Positions 12,065 through 21,449 of a DNA stretch of 64,000 nucleotides are shown in pieces. Each line of letters opens with the position of its first letter. Positions within the stretch are counted from its first letter, which is position 1. This DNA is from Ciona savignyi (taxonomy: Eukaryota; Chordata; Ascidiacea; Phlebobranchia; Cionidae), in assembly GCA_000149265.1 (NCBI GenBank), contig CH003232.1, forward strand, positions 868,319 to 932,318. Direction: 5' to 3'. The position numbers and the translations under genes are program-made. The notes beneath the pieces were generated by a model. That model was given only the letters and a program-made list of their open reading frames with translations. It made no database searches and had not been told where the DNA came from.

Positions 12065-15000
12065 TTATTGTTCATATTTCTTGAATTCCATCCCATCCGG
12101 AGGTTTAACTTCAACTTTTCCTTTCTCTATTTCCCCCCAATTAGTGCTCAACACGGTACCGCCAGATTCCATCTGATGATTGGATTTCAATTGTTTATTT
12201 CACTCTTTTTATTTAATTATTTTCTACACCGGGCTTTGCTTTTGAACCCCTGAAGGCTCATCACCAAGATCGTTTTTTTTTGTACTGACAGATTAGTCTA
12301 GTGGTTTAGTGTGTCGCCTTTTAACCTAAAGGTTGCAGGTTACTAACTGGTCGCTAGTTAGTCGGTTGTGTTCTTGGGCAAGGTACTTAACAGACATTGC
12401 CTGAACATAGCGGATTAATGGATTCTACTAAATTGAAGGAACGTGTGAATCATACACAACACACTGAAATAGCTTCGTTAACCGACAGTGGGCGCGAGGT
12501 GATCTGACAATTGCCCGTGTGTTAACCCCCTTGATTTTCTCACTCACAGGGATAAACTCTTTTTAAATATTTATTTTTTAAACCTGGCTTGGCTTTCGAA
12601 ACCCTGATGTGCTTGTCACATAGATTTCTTCATACAAAATAATGATCACACTATTATAGCTCCAAGAAGAAGCGGGCAGTGTTTTACAATATTTGTGGAT
12701 AAAGCCTGACCTTTTTGTTCAAATGATATAACTAATCCAACTATCCACACACTGTAATAGCTCCAGCAACTCGGACTATGGGCATAAGGTGTCTTACGAT
12801 ACCCATGGATAAAGCCTGGCTTCCCACCCACAAAGATATAAATGAACCAACCATCAACACACTGTAATAGCTTTAGCAAATCGACTGTGGGCGTGAGGTG
12901 TCTTACGATACCCATGGATAAAGCCTGGCTTCCCACCCACAAAGATATAAACGAACCAACCACCACACACTATAATAGCTCCAGCAACTCGACTGTGGGC
13001 ATGAAGTATAATACTGTGCACCTGAGCAAGCCAATTTACATTGCTCCAACCCAGTAGTATCTATCTTAAACATATACTACAAGTATTAAACTGTATTATA
13101 AAATAAACTTGGCGATAAAACAACTCACAAATGACTTGTTCATCGCTTTCCGAGTCTCGTCGTTTCCATCTTTGTATATTTGCTGGAAGAGTTCGTTCAA
13201 GGCGGCCTCTCCCTCCGGTTTTTCAGTCTTCTCTTCTTCTTTAATATCACTGACAAGCTGGGAGGAATGGTTGTTTTCGGTTTGGTTGGCTTGATGGTGG
13301 CAAAGGACCGCTAGTCGGAATTTTGTGGGTTCGAAACTAGGATATTTATGTTTATCCTAGTGAATGGGAAAAGCAAGGGGCGTTGCCACATAGAAAATCG
13401 TCAGATTATCTAGCGCTTACTGTCGGGTTACCAGAGCTATTGCAGTGTGTTGTGTATGATAGACACGTTCCTTCAATTTGGTAGAACCCATTAATCCGCT
13501 AGGTTCAGGCAGTGTCCATTAAGTGCCTTGCCAAACAACACAAGACACACCCAAACAGCTAGCGACCAGTTTCGAAAAAAGAGTACCTGCTAATTGTGTC
13601 ATTTGTAACAGGGGATTTCTTTTTAAATGATGCGAACTTTACAAAAATATCATTACAACGCGGACACTTTTTCGAATACTGTGCCCGGTTTACCTCAACT
13701 ACTAGTTACCTTGTCCCAGTCCCTTGTGTAATGAGCGGAGGAAGGATATTTAGTGACGGGAGGTGCGCTTGTATCTTGCTTTATTGAACCTGGTGGAAAA
13801 TACATTGAAACATAGTTACACAGAAACCATGGGACAACTGTCTTTTAAACAATTAAATAAGATTAAAATGGTGACAATATGGTAATAGTTTTGTAGCTTA
13901 GACATTTGAAAAATGCAGTGTGTCAATGTTAGTATTGGGGTTGGGGACAGGGATCATAAACAGATGGATTATTGGTTTAGTTATTCCTCTAAGTACGTCA
14001 TGTTAGGGCAGCTGACTTGATTAGGTAAGTTTATATTAAATAATTAACAAACCGACAATCAAAAAGTCATAGATTTGATTACAAACTATAAACAATGATA
14101 GGATATTCATGTTTTATCTTGGTGAATAGGAAAACCGAGAAAACTTATCATTAGGCAATTGTCTTACCTAAAACGTTACGCTCACTGTTGGATTATCCCT
14201 CTTTTTTACTCTATATATACGCAGTGATGGGATTCCAAAAGAACAGGTTCTCTTTTGTATTGGGCTTACTAACAACAGGTTCCCTTAAAGGTCTAATGTC
14301 TCTAAAAAAAGCAAGAATCGGATCGGTGATTATCCCGACGATACAAGAACGGGTTCGACCGAACCCATGCAAATCTCTTGAATCCCACCACAGTATAAAC
14401 GGCATGGTAGGTTAAAATATAACCAACCATTGAATTAATACAAATAAACAATGAACATACTTGTTGCCATTATGTTTGTACCACTTCCTTCCAGTGACAC
14501 CCACCGATTGAAATCTTGCTTCACCATTTTACACTCAATTTTGGTGGAGAAGTATTTCGTCTGGCACTTTTCGTGCACGATTGGGTTGAATAGATTGAGT
14601 GATAGTTGGTATTGGACAGGCTGCTCTTCTGACGGCTCTATACTGAGATCGAGCTGAAGAAAGAAGACAGATGAGCCATAGTGATACAATACAATAGTAT
14701 GGGAGGGTTCGCAATAGTGTCGGAAATGTAGGCAATAGGAGGTCCTTTACTTGATAGGGGTTTAAGCCATGGGGATACAATACAATAGTGTGGGTGGGTT
14801 TGCGTTAGTGTTAGGACCAAGAATGTAGGCAATAGGAGGCACTTACTTCACAGGAGTTTAGTTATAGGGGTAAGTTAAGTAAGGGTAGAAAAGTGGGTTG
14901 AAGGTTTAAAACTTGGATTGTAATAACGTACATGGCATTTGATGTGGACTGAAATTGGAGCTAATAGATGACTAAGAAAGATTTAAACTGAAAATATCAA

Positions 15001-16059
15001 AAAATTGAATTGCAGTCAGTTAGAAAAACATTAAAATTTCACAAAAATAAGCAAGGTGTTCATGCCTTTTTCTGCTATGCCACATTTTATACAGGGGTGA
15101 CATGTAATTACATACAAAAATTACCCATCCAACTTAAATTTATAAAGAACACAATTTTACAGTGTTTTCTGTAAACTCCACTGTGACATATTCCTTCTTT
15201 GCTTTCTTCACGAGAACACTCAGGACTACTTGGTTGTCCGTTTGGTACCAGTCAAACCTGAGAGAGAGAATAAAATAGGATAAGATATTCATGTTTATCC
15301 CCATGAATGGGAAAACCAAGGTTAACACACTGGTAATCAGATCGCCTCGCACCCACCGGAGCTATTGCAGTGTGTTGTATAATTGAGACATTCCTTTAAT
15401 TTAGTAGAACCCATTAATTTGCTAGGTTCAAACAAATTCCATTAAGTGCCTTGCCCAAGGACACAACCGACTAGTAGCGACCAGTTTCGTACCTGCAACC
15501 TTTCGGCTGAAAGGCGTCGCACTAAACCACCAGACTAACCGGTCAGACTAAATAAGTTATAATTCCAATAAGCATAAATTAAACGCTGTCATCTAGTAAT
15601 TTCTGTGTACATTAAAAATAAGGCGACACAAGACTAGTTAACTGAGAGGTTTTATTGGTACCTCCTTAAAGCGTAGTACCTATAAAAAAGGGAAAAACTA
15701 AAAGGAGGAAAGCGGGAAGGAGGGAAACTGCATGCTAAAATAAAGATTATGACATTAGGGTTAGTTTTAAACATGGGGTTATAGTTAGGGTTAGTCTTGG
15801 GGTTGAGATTAGCATTTGGGGATGGGTTAAAATTAGTTTCCGTAATTTTAGTGAGCAGATTCCCTCCTTTTAGCGTTGCCCATAAAAAAGCTTTTTTGAA
15901 CTTAAAACGGAATTAATAAAACCAAGTGTTTACTAATCTTGGTGATTGTAACACATTAAAATTAGATAATTTAATGTACCTTGGTCTTTCAGCTTTCATC
16001 ACTGTTGGTTGTGCTGTAGTAACATCAGGAGATTGCTTAACGTCACTATTTGACGTCAT
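12065..16059 (-). CDS. SUGT1: SGT1 co-chaperone (SUGT1) with CS and SGS domains, TPR-less form
   Basis: Six exons give a 228-residue ORF in perfect phase: 16059-15980, 15257-15161, 14653-14461, 13789-13710, 13257-13129 and 12172-12065. Exons 2-3 encode the CS domain ([19 protein letters not shown], then [18 protein letters not shown]), the p23-like fold that binds HSP90. Exon 4 carries YPSS..YTRDWDK. Exons 5-6 carry the SGS domain ([42 protein letters not shown]). SGT1 bridges HSP90 with SCF/APC ligases and NLR-type clients in the cytosol. Animal SGT1 normally starts with three TPR repeats; none was found upstream. The start chosen is an ATG ([13 protein letters not shown]) 60 bases inside an open exon that begins near 16119, with an alternative acceptor (TTTAG) about 16 bases before the ATG. 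An intron after exon 1 holds a full SINE. Identity is very secure; the 5' end is not. Confidence 0.93.
12287..12557 (+). mobile_element. SINE-A, complete
   Basis: Head ACAGATTAGTCTAGTGG through CACAGGGATAAAC; lies just past the SGT1 stop region, in its last intron. Confidence 0.8.
12655..13010. repeat. SINE-derived tandem array, about 118-bp period
   Basis: Three units repeat CACACACTGTAATAGCTCCA, GGGCATAAGGTGTCTTACGA and CCCATGGATAAAGCCTGGCT. The unit resembles the 3' half of SINE-A (ACACACTGCAATAGCTCCGG), so a SINE piece was amplified locally. It lies between the last two SGT1 exons. Confidence 0.75.
14225..14395. repeat. Dispersed repeat of about 160 bp
   Basis: GTGATGGGATTCCAAAAGAA, TACTAACAACAGGTTCCC, AGGTCTAATGTCT and CGGGTTCGACCGAACCC recur at 16830-16985 in the same orientation and, in part, inverted at 39705-39790. 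Confidence 0.7.
15268..15548 (-). mobile_element. SINE-A in SGT1 intron 1
   Basis: Full length; its GGATA tail starts 11 bases from the SGT1 exon-2 acceptor at 15258. Confidence 0.85.
15688..15882. mobile_element. GGGCAACACT MITE in SGT1 intron 1 or upstream
   Basis: GGGAAAAACTAAAAGGAGG to CCTTTTAGCGTTGCCC; the core reads GTTAGGGTTAGTCTTGGGG. Confidence 0.75.
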
Positions 16060-17084
16060 TCCTTTAATTATATTGCTAAATGAGTATTTCTTTAATTTCC
16101 AGAATATAAATTTGACTAGCTGCAGAATAAAATACTTATAATTCCTTATTAAATGGTATTACAAAAATCGGAAAAAATCTGAACACTTGCCTAAATTTTA
16201 AACTTCGTACGTTTAGAATGTGCTAGACTTTTGGAAGTAAACAAACCATTATATCAGATGCGTGGTAACATAGTATACTAAACATAGTATATCAAACTTT
16301 ATCGTTTGTATCGTAGTACTTTGGTGGGTTAGAGAATATCTTAATAAAATTAAAAATAAATGTACGAAGACACTTTGTTTAATTATAAATTTTTAGCTTC
16401 ATTAAAAAAATTAAAAACTTTATTTGCGACTCAGTTAAAAAAAAGAGCGGGAGTTATGACAATCGTGTTTATGATGCAGCAATACGTGGTCTATCGTTTA
16501 AATCGTACAGTTTAATATTTGTTATCACTTTGTTAGCAGTTTCAGTTAAATTTGCAAAAGAACTTGGTGTAAAATGGATTTCGTTCGCAAAAAAAGCAAA
16601 GGTAAGCATTTGTGTAAGAAGTGAAGTTCTGGACAATATGAGATAGTCTGTTGTACCCCACAGCAAGCCACTTATAAAGAACTTCGCCGTTAACCTAAAT
16701 GTTAGTGAAATCAGTACCAATTTGTCCAACATACTGCAATAGCTCCGGTAACCCGAATGACCCTTAGCCGTGTTATAACGCCCTTTATTATTCTATACAC
16801 GCGGATAAACATGAGTAATACATCCAGTGATGGGATTTAAAATTTTTAAAACAGGTTGTCTTTGGTATCGTACTTACTAACAACAGGTTCCCTAAAAGGT
16901 CTAATGTCTGAAAAAAAGCAAGAATCGGATGGGTGATTATTCCGACGTTCCAAGAACGGGTTCGACCGAACCCATCATGCGAACCTCTTAAATTCCATCA
17001 CTGAATCCATTCCATGCAATAATTACTGGTTTAGGTCATTTAAAAATACATCATTTTTTGTGTACAATATACTTTTCTTCCAAG

Positions 17085-19342
17085 GTACTGGGACGTGCAA
17101 ATACAGCATTCTCTCCGTGTTGACCTTGTTAGTTCTGCTAATCTATACTGCAGAAGCAGGTAATTTTGTATTTTTTCACCTCCCAAACCCAGTTAATTGA
17201 TGGGTTCCATCAAATTGACGGAACAGCTAAATCATGCACAACACACTACTATAGCTCTGATATCCCGACATTTGGCGCGAGATAATCTTACGAATGCGCG
17301 TGGTTATAGCCTATTTTGTTTTTCCTTTTACGGGGATAAAATTGAATATCTTATCATATATCCCTTTTTACCGGACTCTGGTTCCATATGCTTTTCCATA
17401 AGACATTTCATTCTATAGAATCGACATAAGTATGCGTCGCGTTAATTATTCGGCCACACGACCGTACCCTCACGTACCATTGATCAATTACATTATAAAA
17501 AGATAGTGCGCAGAAAGTGGTCAAGGTAAAAATCGATATAAGCACCCACCCGTTTATAACCTTCGTTCTTATCCCCTAGACCACACGTAAAAACAAATTA
17601 ACCGTATAAACGATTCAATCTAACGGGTTCTACCAAATTAGAGGAACGTGTGAATCATACACAACACACTACAATAGCTCCGGTAACCCGACGATCGGCG
17701 CGAGGTGATCAAACGATTGCTCGTGTGTTAACCCCTGTGGTTTTCCTATTCACGGTGATAAACATGAATATGCTATCCTATGTCTTGAGACATTGCTGCT
17801 GTCCTATCCTATCCTAATCGACCATTTCAGCAAACTTCAACCAGATATTCTCAAGCCCTCCCATTCAACTGTCGAAGCGAATATGTCAGAACGGACAACT
17901 CTTTCCTGGAAATTTTAACGGCGACAAAGAAATGGATTTGATTTGCATCTTTAACGATGGATATGTGTAAGAAAGACTCAATAATCTGATTTATATGTTG
18001 TGATTTATTAGTGTGATTTGGTTTAAACACTTTTGGTCCCGGGTACTGTTCTAGCCCAGAAACTTTTATACCAAATTGGGACTGGTCCTGTCTCGCCTAG
18101 TGTTGATGGTATACTATGACACCAGCATTATGCTCAAATTTATGTAGTCTATAGTCAAATTCGTGATTTTTACCGAGCTCAGTTTTGAATCCCCGAAAGG
18201 CTCATCACAGTACCGTTTTTATATAGAACTGGTAAACGCAGTAGTCGCGTAAACCATTCGGCCACACCCACACGCCCGTACTAACTTTGTGATTATGTTT
18301 TGGTTTCTAAAATATTCGCATAACTGAACCCACGAAACGCCATAATAATTTGTCTTCAGTCGATATCCGATAAGTATCGTGCCCAAGGACACAACCGACA
18401 AGCAGGCGGTCGGTTTCGATCCTACAACCTTTCAGCTGCCATTGCTTTCACAAGAACACAACCGAATAACTAGCGACTGGTTTCGATCCATCAACCTTTT
18501 GCTTGACGAGTAACCACCTCACGCTTCCATCGAAATTACAGACGCATCTACCTTTCTACCAACAACAAGTACAACCGGATTTTCTGGGAAGGGGAATCCC
18601 CCGCCGCTTGCGCGTTCTCCACCAAAGGAACGCGCTACGTAGCCGACTTCGATGGCGACGGTTACGACGATTTGTTTTGCTTCGACGCCGTTAACGGGTT
18701 GGTAGTACATTTTGGCATGAAGATAATATAAGTACTTTTGTGAGCACTGTCAGAATGCATAACATATGTTCTTTTAACATTAGGCATAACATATGATATG
18801 ATATTCATAATCGTGCATGGGAAAACCAAAGGGGTTAACAAACGGGTAATCGTCAGATTAACTCGCGCTTACCACGGCTATTGCAGTGTGTTGTGCGTGC
18901 TTTAATTAAGTAGACACCTTCCTTTAATTTAGTAGAACCCATTAATCCGCTGGATTCAGGCAATGTCCGTTAAGTGCCTTGCTCAAGGACACAAGCTAGC
19001 GACCAGTTTCGAACCTGCAAATCTTCCACTGAAAGGCGACGCACTTAACCACGAGACTAATCTGTCGGACAATACCACAATCGCGACATTTTGCCGCCGA
19101 CGGCGCGCTTAGACAGGTTTCACCAGCCTACACAATACCACAGGAAGACAACGGTCGGGTTGTACAGTGGCAGCGAATTTCCTAACGAGTTGGACTGGGT
19201 TGGGGACATCCCCGAATGCAAGGGCGATGAGAAAATGACGTATGTATTTGACGTAAACGGGGACGGGAAAGCGGACTTGGCGTGCGGGGAAAAAAAGAAA
19301 AAGGGAATCGACATGTTGTTTCTCAACGAGTTTCTACATTGA
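17085..19342 (+). CDS. Secreted FG-GAP/VCBS-type calcium-loop protein (5' end missing)
   Basis: Exons 17085-17159, 17831-17966, 18542-18701 and 19127-19342 join in phase (at least 195 residues). The first visible exon encodes a hydrophobic signal sequence (SILSVLTLLVLLIYTAEA); it opens at an acceptor (TTCTTCCAAG) with no ATG, so a short upstream exon is missing. Three Asp-rich loops follow, one per exon: GNFNGDKEMDLIC, ADFDGDGYDDLFC and FDVNGDGKADLAC. These match the DxDxDG calcium loops of FG-GAP/VCBS beta-propeller repeats, each followed by a Cys that may form disulfides. The protein ends FLNEFLH-stop. It is too short for a full seven-blade integrin-type propeller. The last acceptor (TTTCACCAG) is weak and was chosen because it keeps phase. 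The role is unknown; an extracellular ligand-binding job is inference. SINE copies sit immediately upstream of exons 3 and 4. Confidence 0.75.
17605..17815 (+). mobile_element. SINE-A 3' half
   Basis: ACACACTACAATAGCTCCGG to TATCCTATCC, ending 15 bases before FG-GAP exon 2; the TATCC tail supplies part of that exon's pyrimidine tract. Confidence 0.8.
18352..18505 (-). mobile_element. Two SINE-A head fragments
   Basis: CAAGGACACAACCGAC...TTTCGATCC occurs twice in tandem immediately before FG-GAP exon 3. Confidence 0.65.
18783..19070 (-). mobile_element. SINE-A beside FG-GAP exon 4
   Basis: Complete copy ending CTGTCGGAC; the chosen exon-4 acceptor is 56 bases further on. Confidence 0.8.
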
Positions 19343-19731
19343 ACAGCTGAGTAGTAGATTTAGTGGACTTTAAACTTGGTGATTACGGTTTTACATAAAG
19401 ATTGAAAATTCGTGTTTTGTTTTAATGTCTGTTTTTGTGCTAATTGGAAACTCCACTTTTTTATTACTCTTATGGTGATATCACCTTTAGCATCTCTCTT
19501 AAACAAATATAGTCAAATGTGTTATTTCAAATTTTAAGACATGTAGTTTGCACATTCATACGTTTTGTTGGGCAGTTTAAACCAGCTTTTACCGATTTAT
19601 AGCCGTTGTCAGTTTCGCTTTTTTGATTCGTTGGATTTTAATACACTAATTGTAAAAATTTTATCAGTTTGTAGAATTATTTATTTCTAACGATAGCGTA
19701 GTTAGAAAAGTATTGACTCATTAGTAGGGAT

Positions 19732-19860
19732 TGTAGTGATATATAAGATCTCTATGTTATGCCGGCTATATAAGCCAGAGGCATCTCTCTCGTCGGTCTC
19801 TTTCCATCCCGACACACCTTTAATAAAGGACGTATTGCCTAATGTGGTTCGAACACTACA
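19732..19860 (+). mobile_element. Small solo LTR, 129 bp
   Basis: Ends TGTAGTG and CACTACA are inverted, the 5-bp duplication GGGAT flanks both sides (19727-19731, 19861-19865), and inside are a TATA-like CTATATAAG and an AATAAA near the 3' end. These are the marks of a solo LTR left by recombination; no internal region remains here. Confidence 0.65.
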
Positions 19861-19904
19861 GGGATATGGCGCGTTCGATACTAACTGCTCGCTATTTTGT
19901 TTAA

Positions 19905-20172
19905 CTATAGGATAGGATATTCGTGTTTATCCCCGTGAATGGGAAAACCAAGGGGTTAATACGGGAAATCGTCAGATCACCTCGCGCCCATCGTTGGGTT
20001 ACCGGGGCTATTGCAGTGTGTTGAGTATGATTTACATGTTTCTTTACTTTGGTGGAACTCATTAAGCTTCTGGGTTTAGGCAATGTCCGTTAATGTCTTG
20101 CCCAAGGACACAACCAGCTAGCTAGCGACCAGTTTCAAAACTTTAACCTTTTGGTTGAAAGGCGTAGCACTT
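19905..20172 (-). mobile_element. SINE-A, complete
   Basis: Tail ATAGGATAGGATATTCGTG through GAAAGGCGTAGCAC. Confidence 0.8.
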
Positions 20173-20779
20173 TCCTACGATTTATACAACGATAATCGTA
20201 AATGAATCCTTCAATACGGCTTCCCTCACTAGTTATTTACCGATAACCGTGAATAAATCTTAAAAACGGAGTTTCCTTCGATGATAACGTGGATGAATCA
20301 TTTAATGAGGATTTTTGTTTATTAGTTTTATAAAACCTCCGATATTGACTTCCACTACGAGATATTTGGTGATAAACGTAGTTAATCTTTTATGCGGTTT
20401 TCCTCACAAGTTATCCGACGATAACTGTGGATATATACTACAAAGTAGATTAACTGAGAATTAATCTTCAATAATACACAACACACTGCAATAGCTCCGG
20501 TAAATCAACGGTGGGTGCGAGGTGATCGGACGATTGCTCGTGTGTTAACACCCCATTGGTTTTCCCATTCACGGTGATAAACATGAATATATTATCCCAT
20601 CATCACATCAATCAGTACCGCCCAGACACTAAATTATGACGGCAACCAACGTTAGTATAAAAAGAATTTATTTCACTAATTTGACGGAAACACTGGCCGC
20701 AAAACGCAATAGAAACAAGTTGCACCTACAAAGATCGACATATTCTCGATCCATTCAGTCTATTCGGATGATTAATGGT

Positions 20780-21066
20780 GGCAACACTGATGGAAAGGTA
20801 AAATGAGATAGAGGATAAAAAATAAACCCAATGTGTTAGGTTGTGGGAAAACTTGTGAAATGAACACTAAAATGAAGATTGGGAAATGGTAAGGGCTAGG
20901 GTTAAAAGTTATTAGGGCGAAGTGTTAGGGTTAAAGTTAGTTCTCATGGGGTTAGAGTTATGTTGGAGTTAAAGTTAGTTCTGAGGTTGAGATTAAGTGT
21001 CAAGGGCAGGGTTAGAGTTAGTTTCCTTAGTTTTAGCGAGCAGTTTCCTTCCCTTTAGAGTTGTTT
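20780..21066. mobile_element. GGGCAACACT MITE, diverged
   Basis: GGCAACACTGATGGAAAGG to CCCTTTAGAGTTG with a long GGGTTAGAGTTA core, downstream of GT31. Confidence 0.65.
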
Positions 21067-21449
21067 CACAAACACAACGATGGTCAGGTGTTTTTTCATT
21101 GTAGTAAGAGTAGACTTTGTATTGTAGGTAGTGTAACATTTACCCCTGCGCGCTAGAATATAAGGAAAACACCTGTCCATCATATGAGAGTAGGCAGGAT
21201 GACTATAATTGGCAGCAAACGTACAGTGAGTTAGGTTGTAGCCTGGATATAAAGGCTCCGCATTGCAAAAACTCAGAGCAGCAATTTTAAAGGGACGGTA
21301 ATATGTTTGGCCTTTTTCAAACGAATAATTAGCATTTTCGTGCACAGGGGAACTCCCTTAACCCCTTTTATTCACGCTACCTTTCATTTCGACCAACTCT
21401 CTTGACCCGAAACCCTTCGGCGCAATTTGGGGTAAACTTAGCACCCCTG

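Noticed and set aside
13596-13790. Plus-strand frame over 13.6-13.8 kb
   Set aside because: It is antisense to SGT1 exon 4.
16441-16740. Long open frames on both strands, the plus one ending at a GTAAGC donor
   Set aside because: Neither shows a family motif; the plus frame ends in phase 0 and cannot join the phase-1-requiring signal-peptide exon at 17085; the minus frame does not resemble the missing SGT1 TPR repeats.
21055-21345. 96-codon minus frame with five Cys and several N-glycosylation sites
   Set aside because: Its 3' end overlaps a MITE and no acceptor or family was evident; it might still be an exon, but the evidence is too thin.
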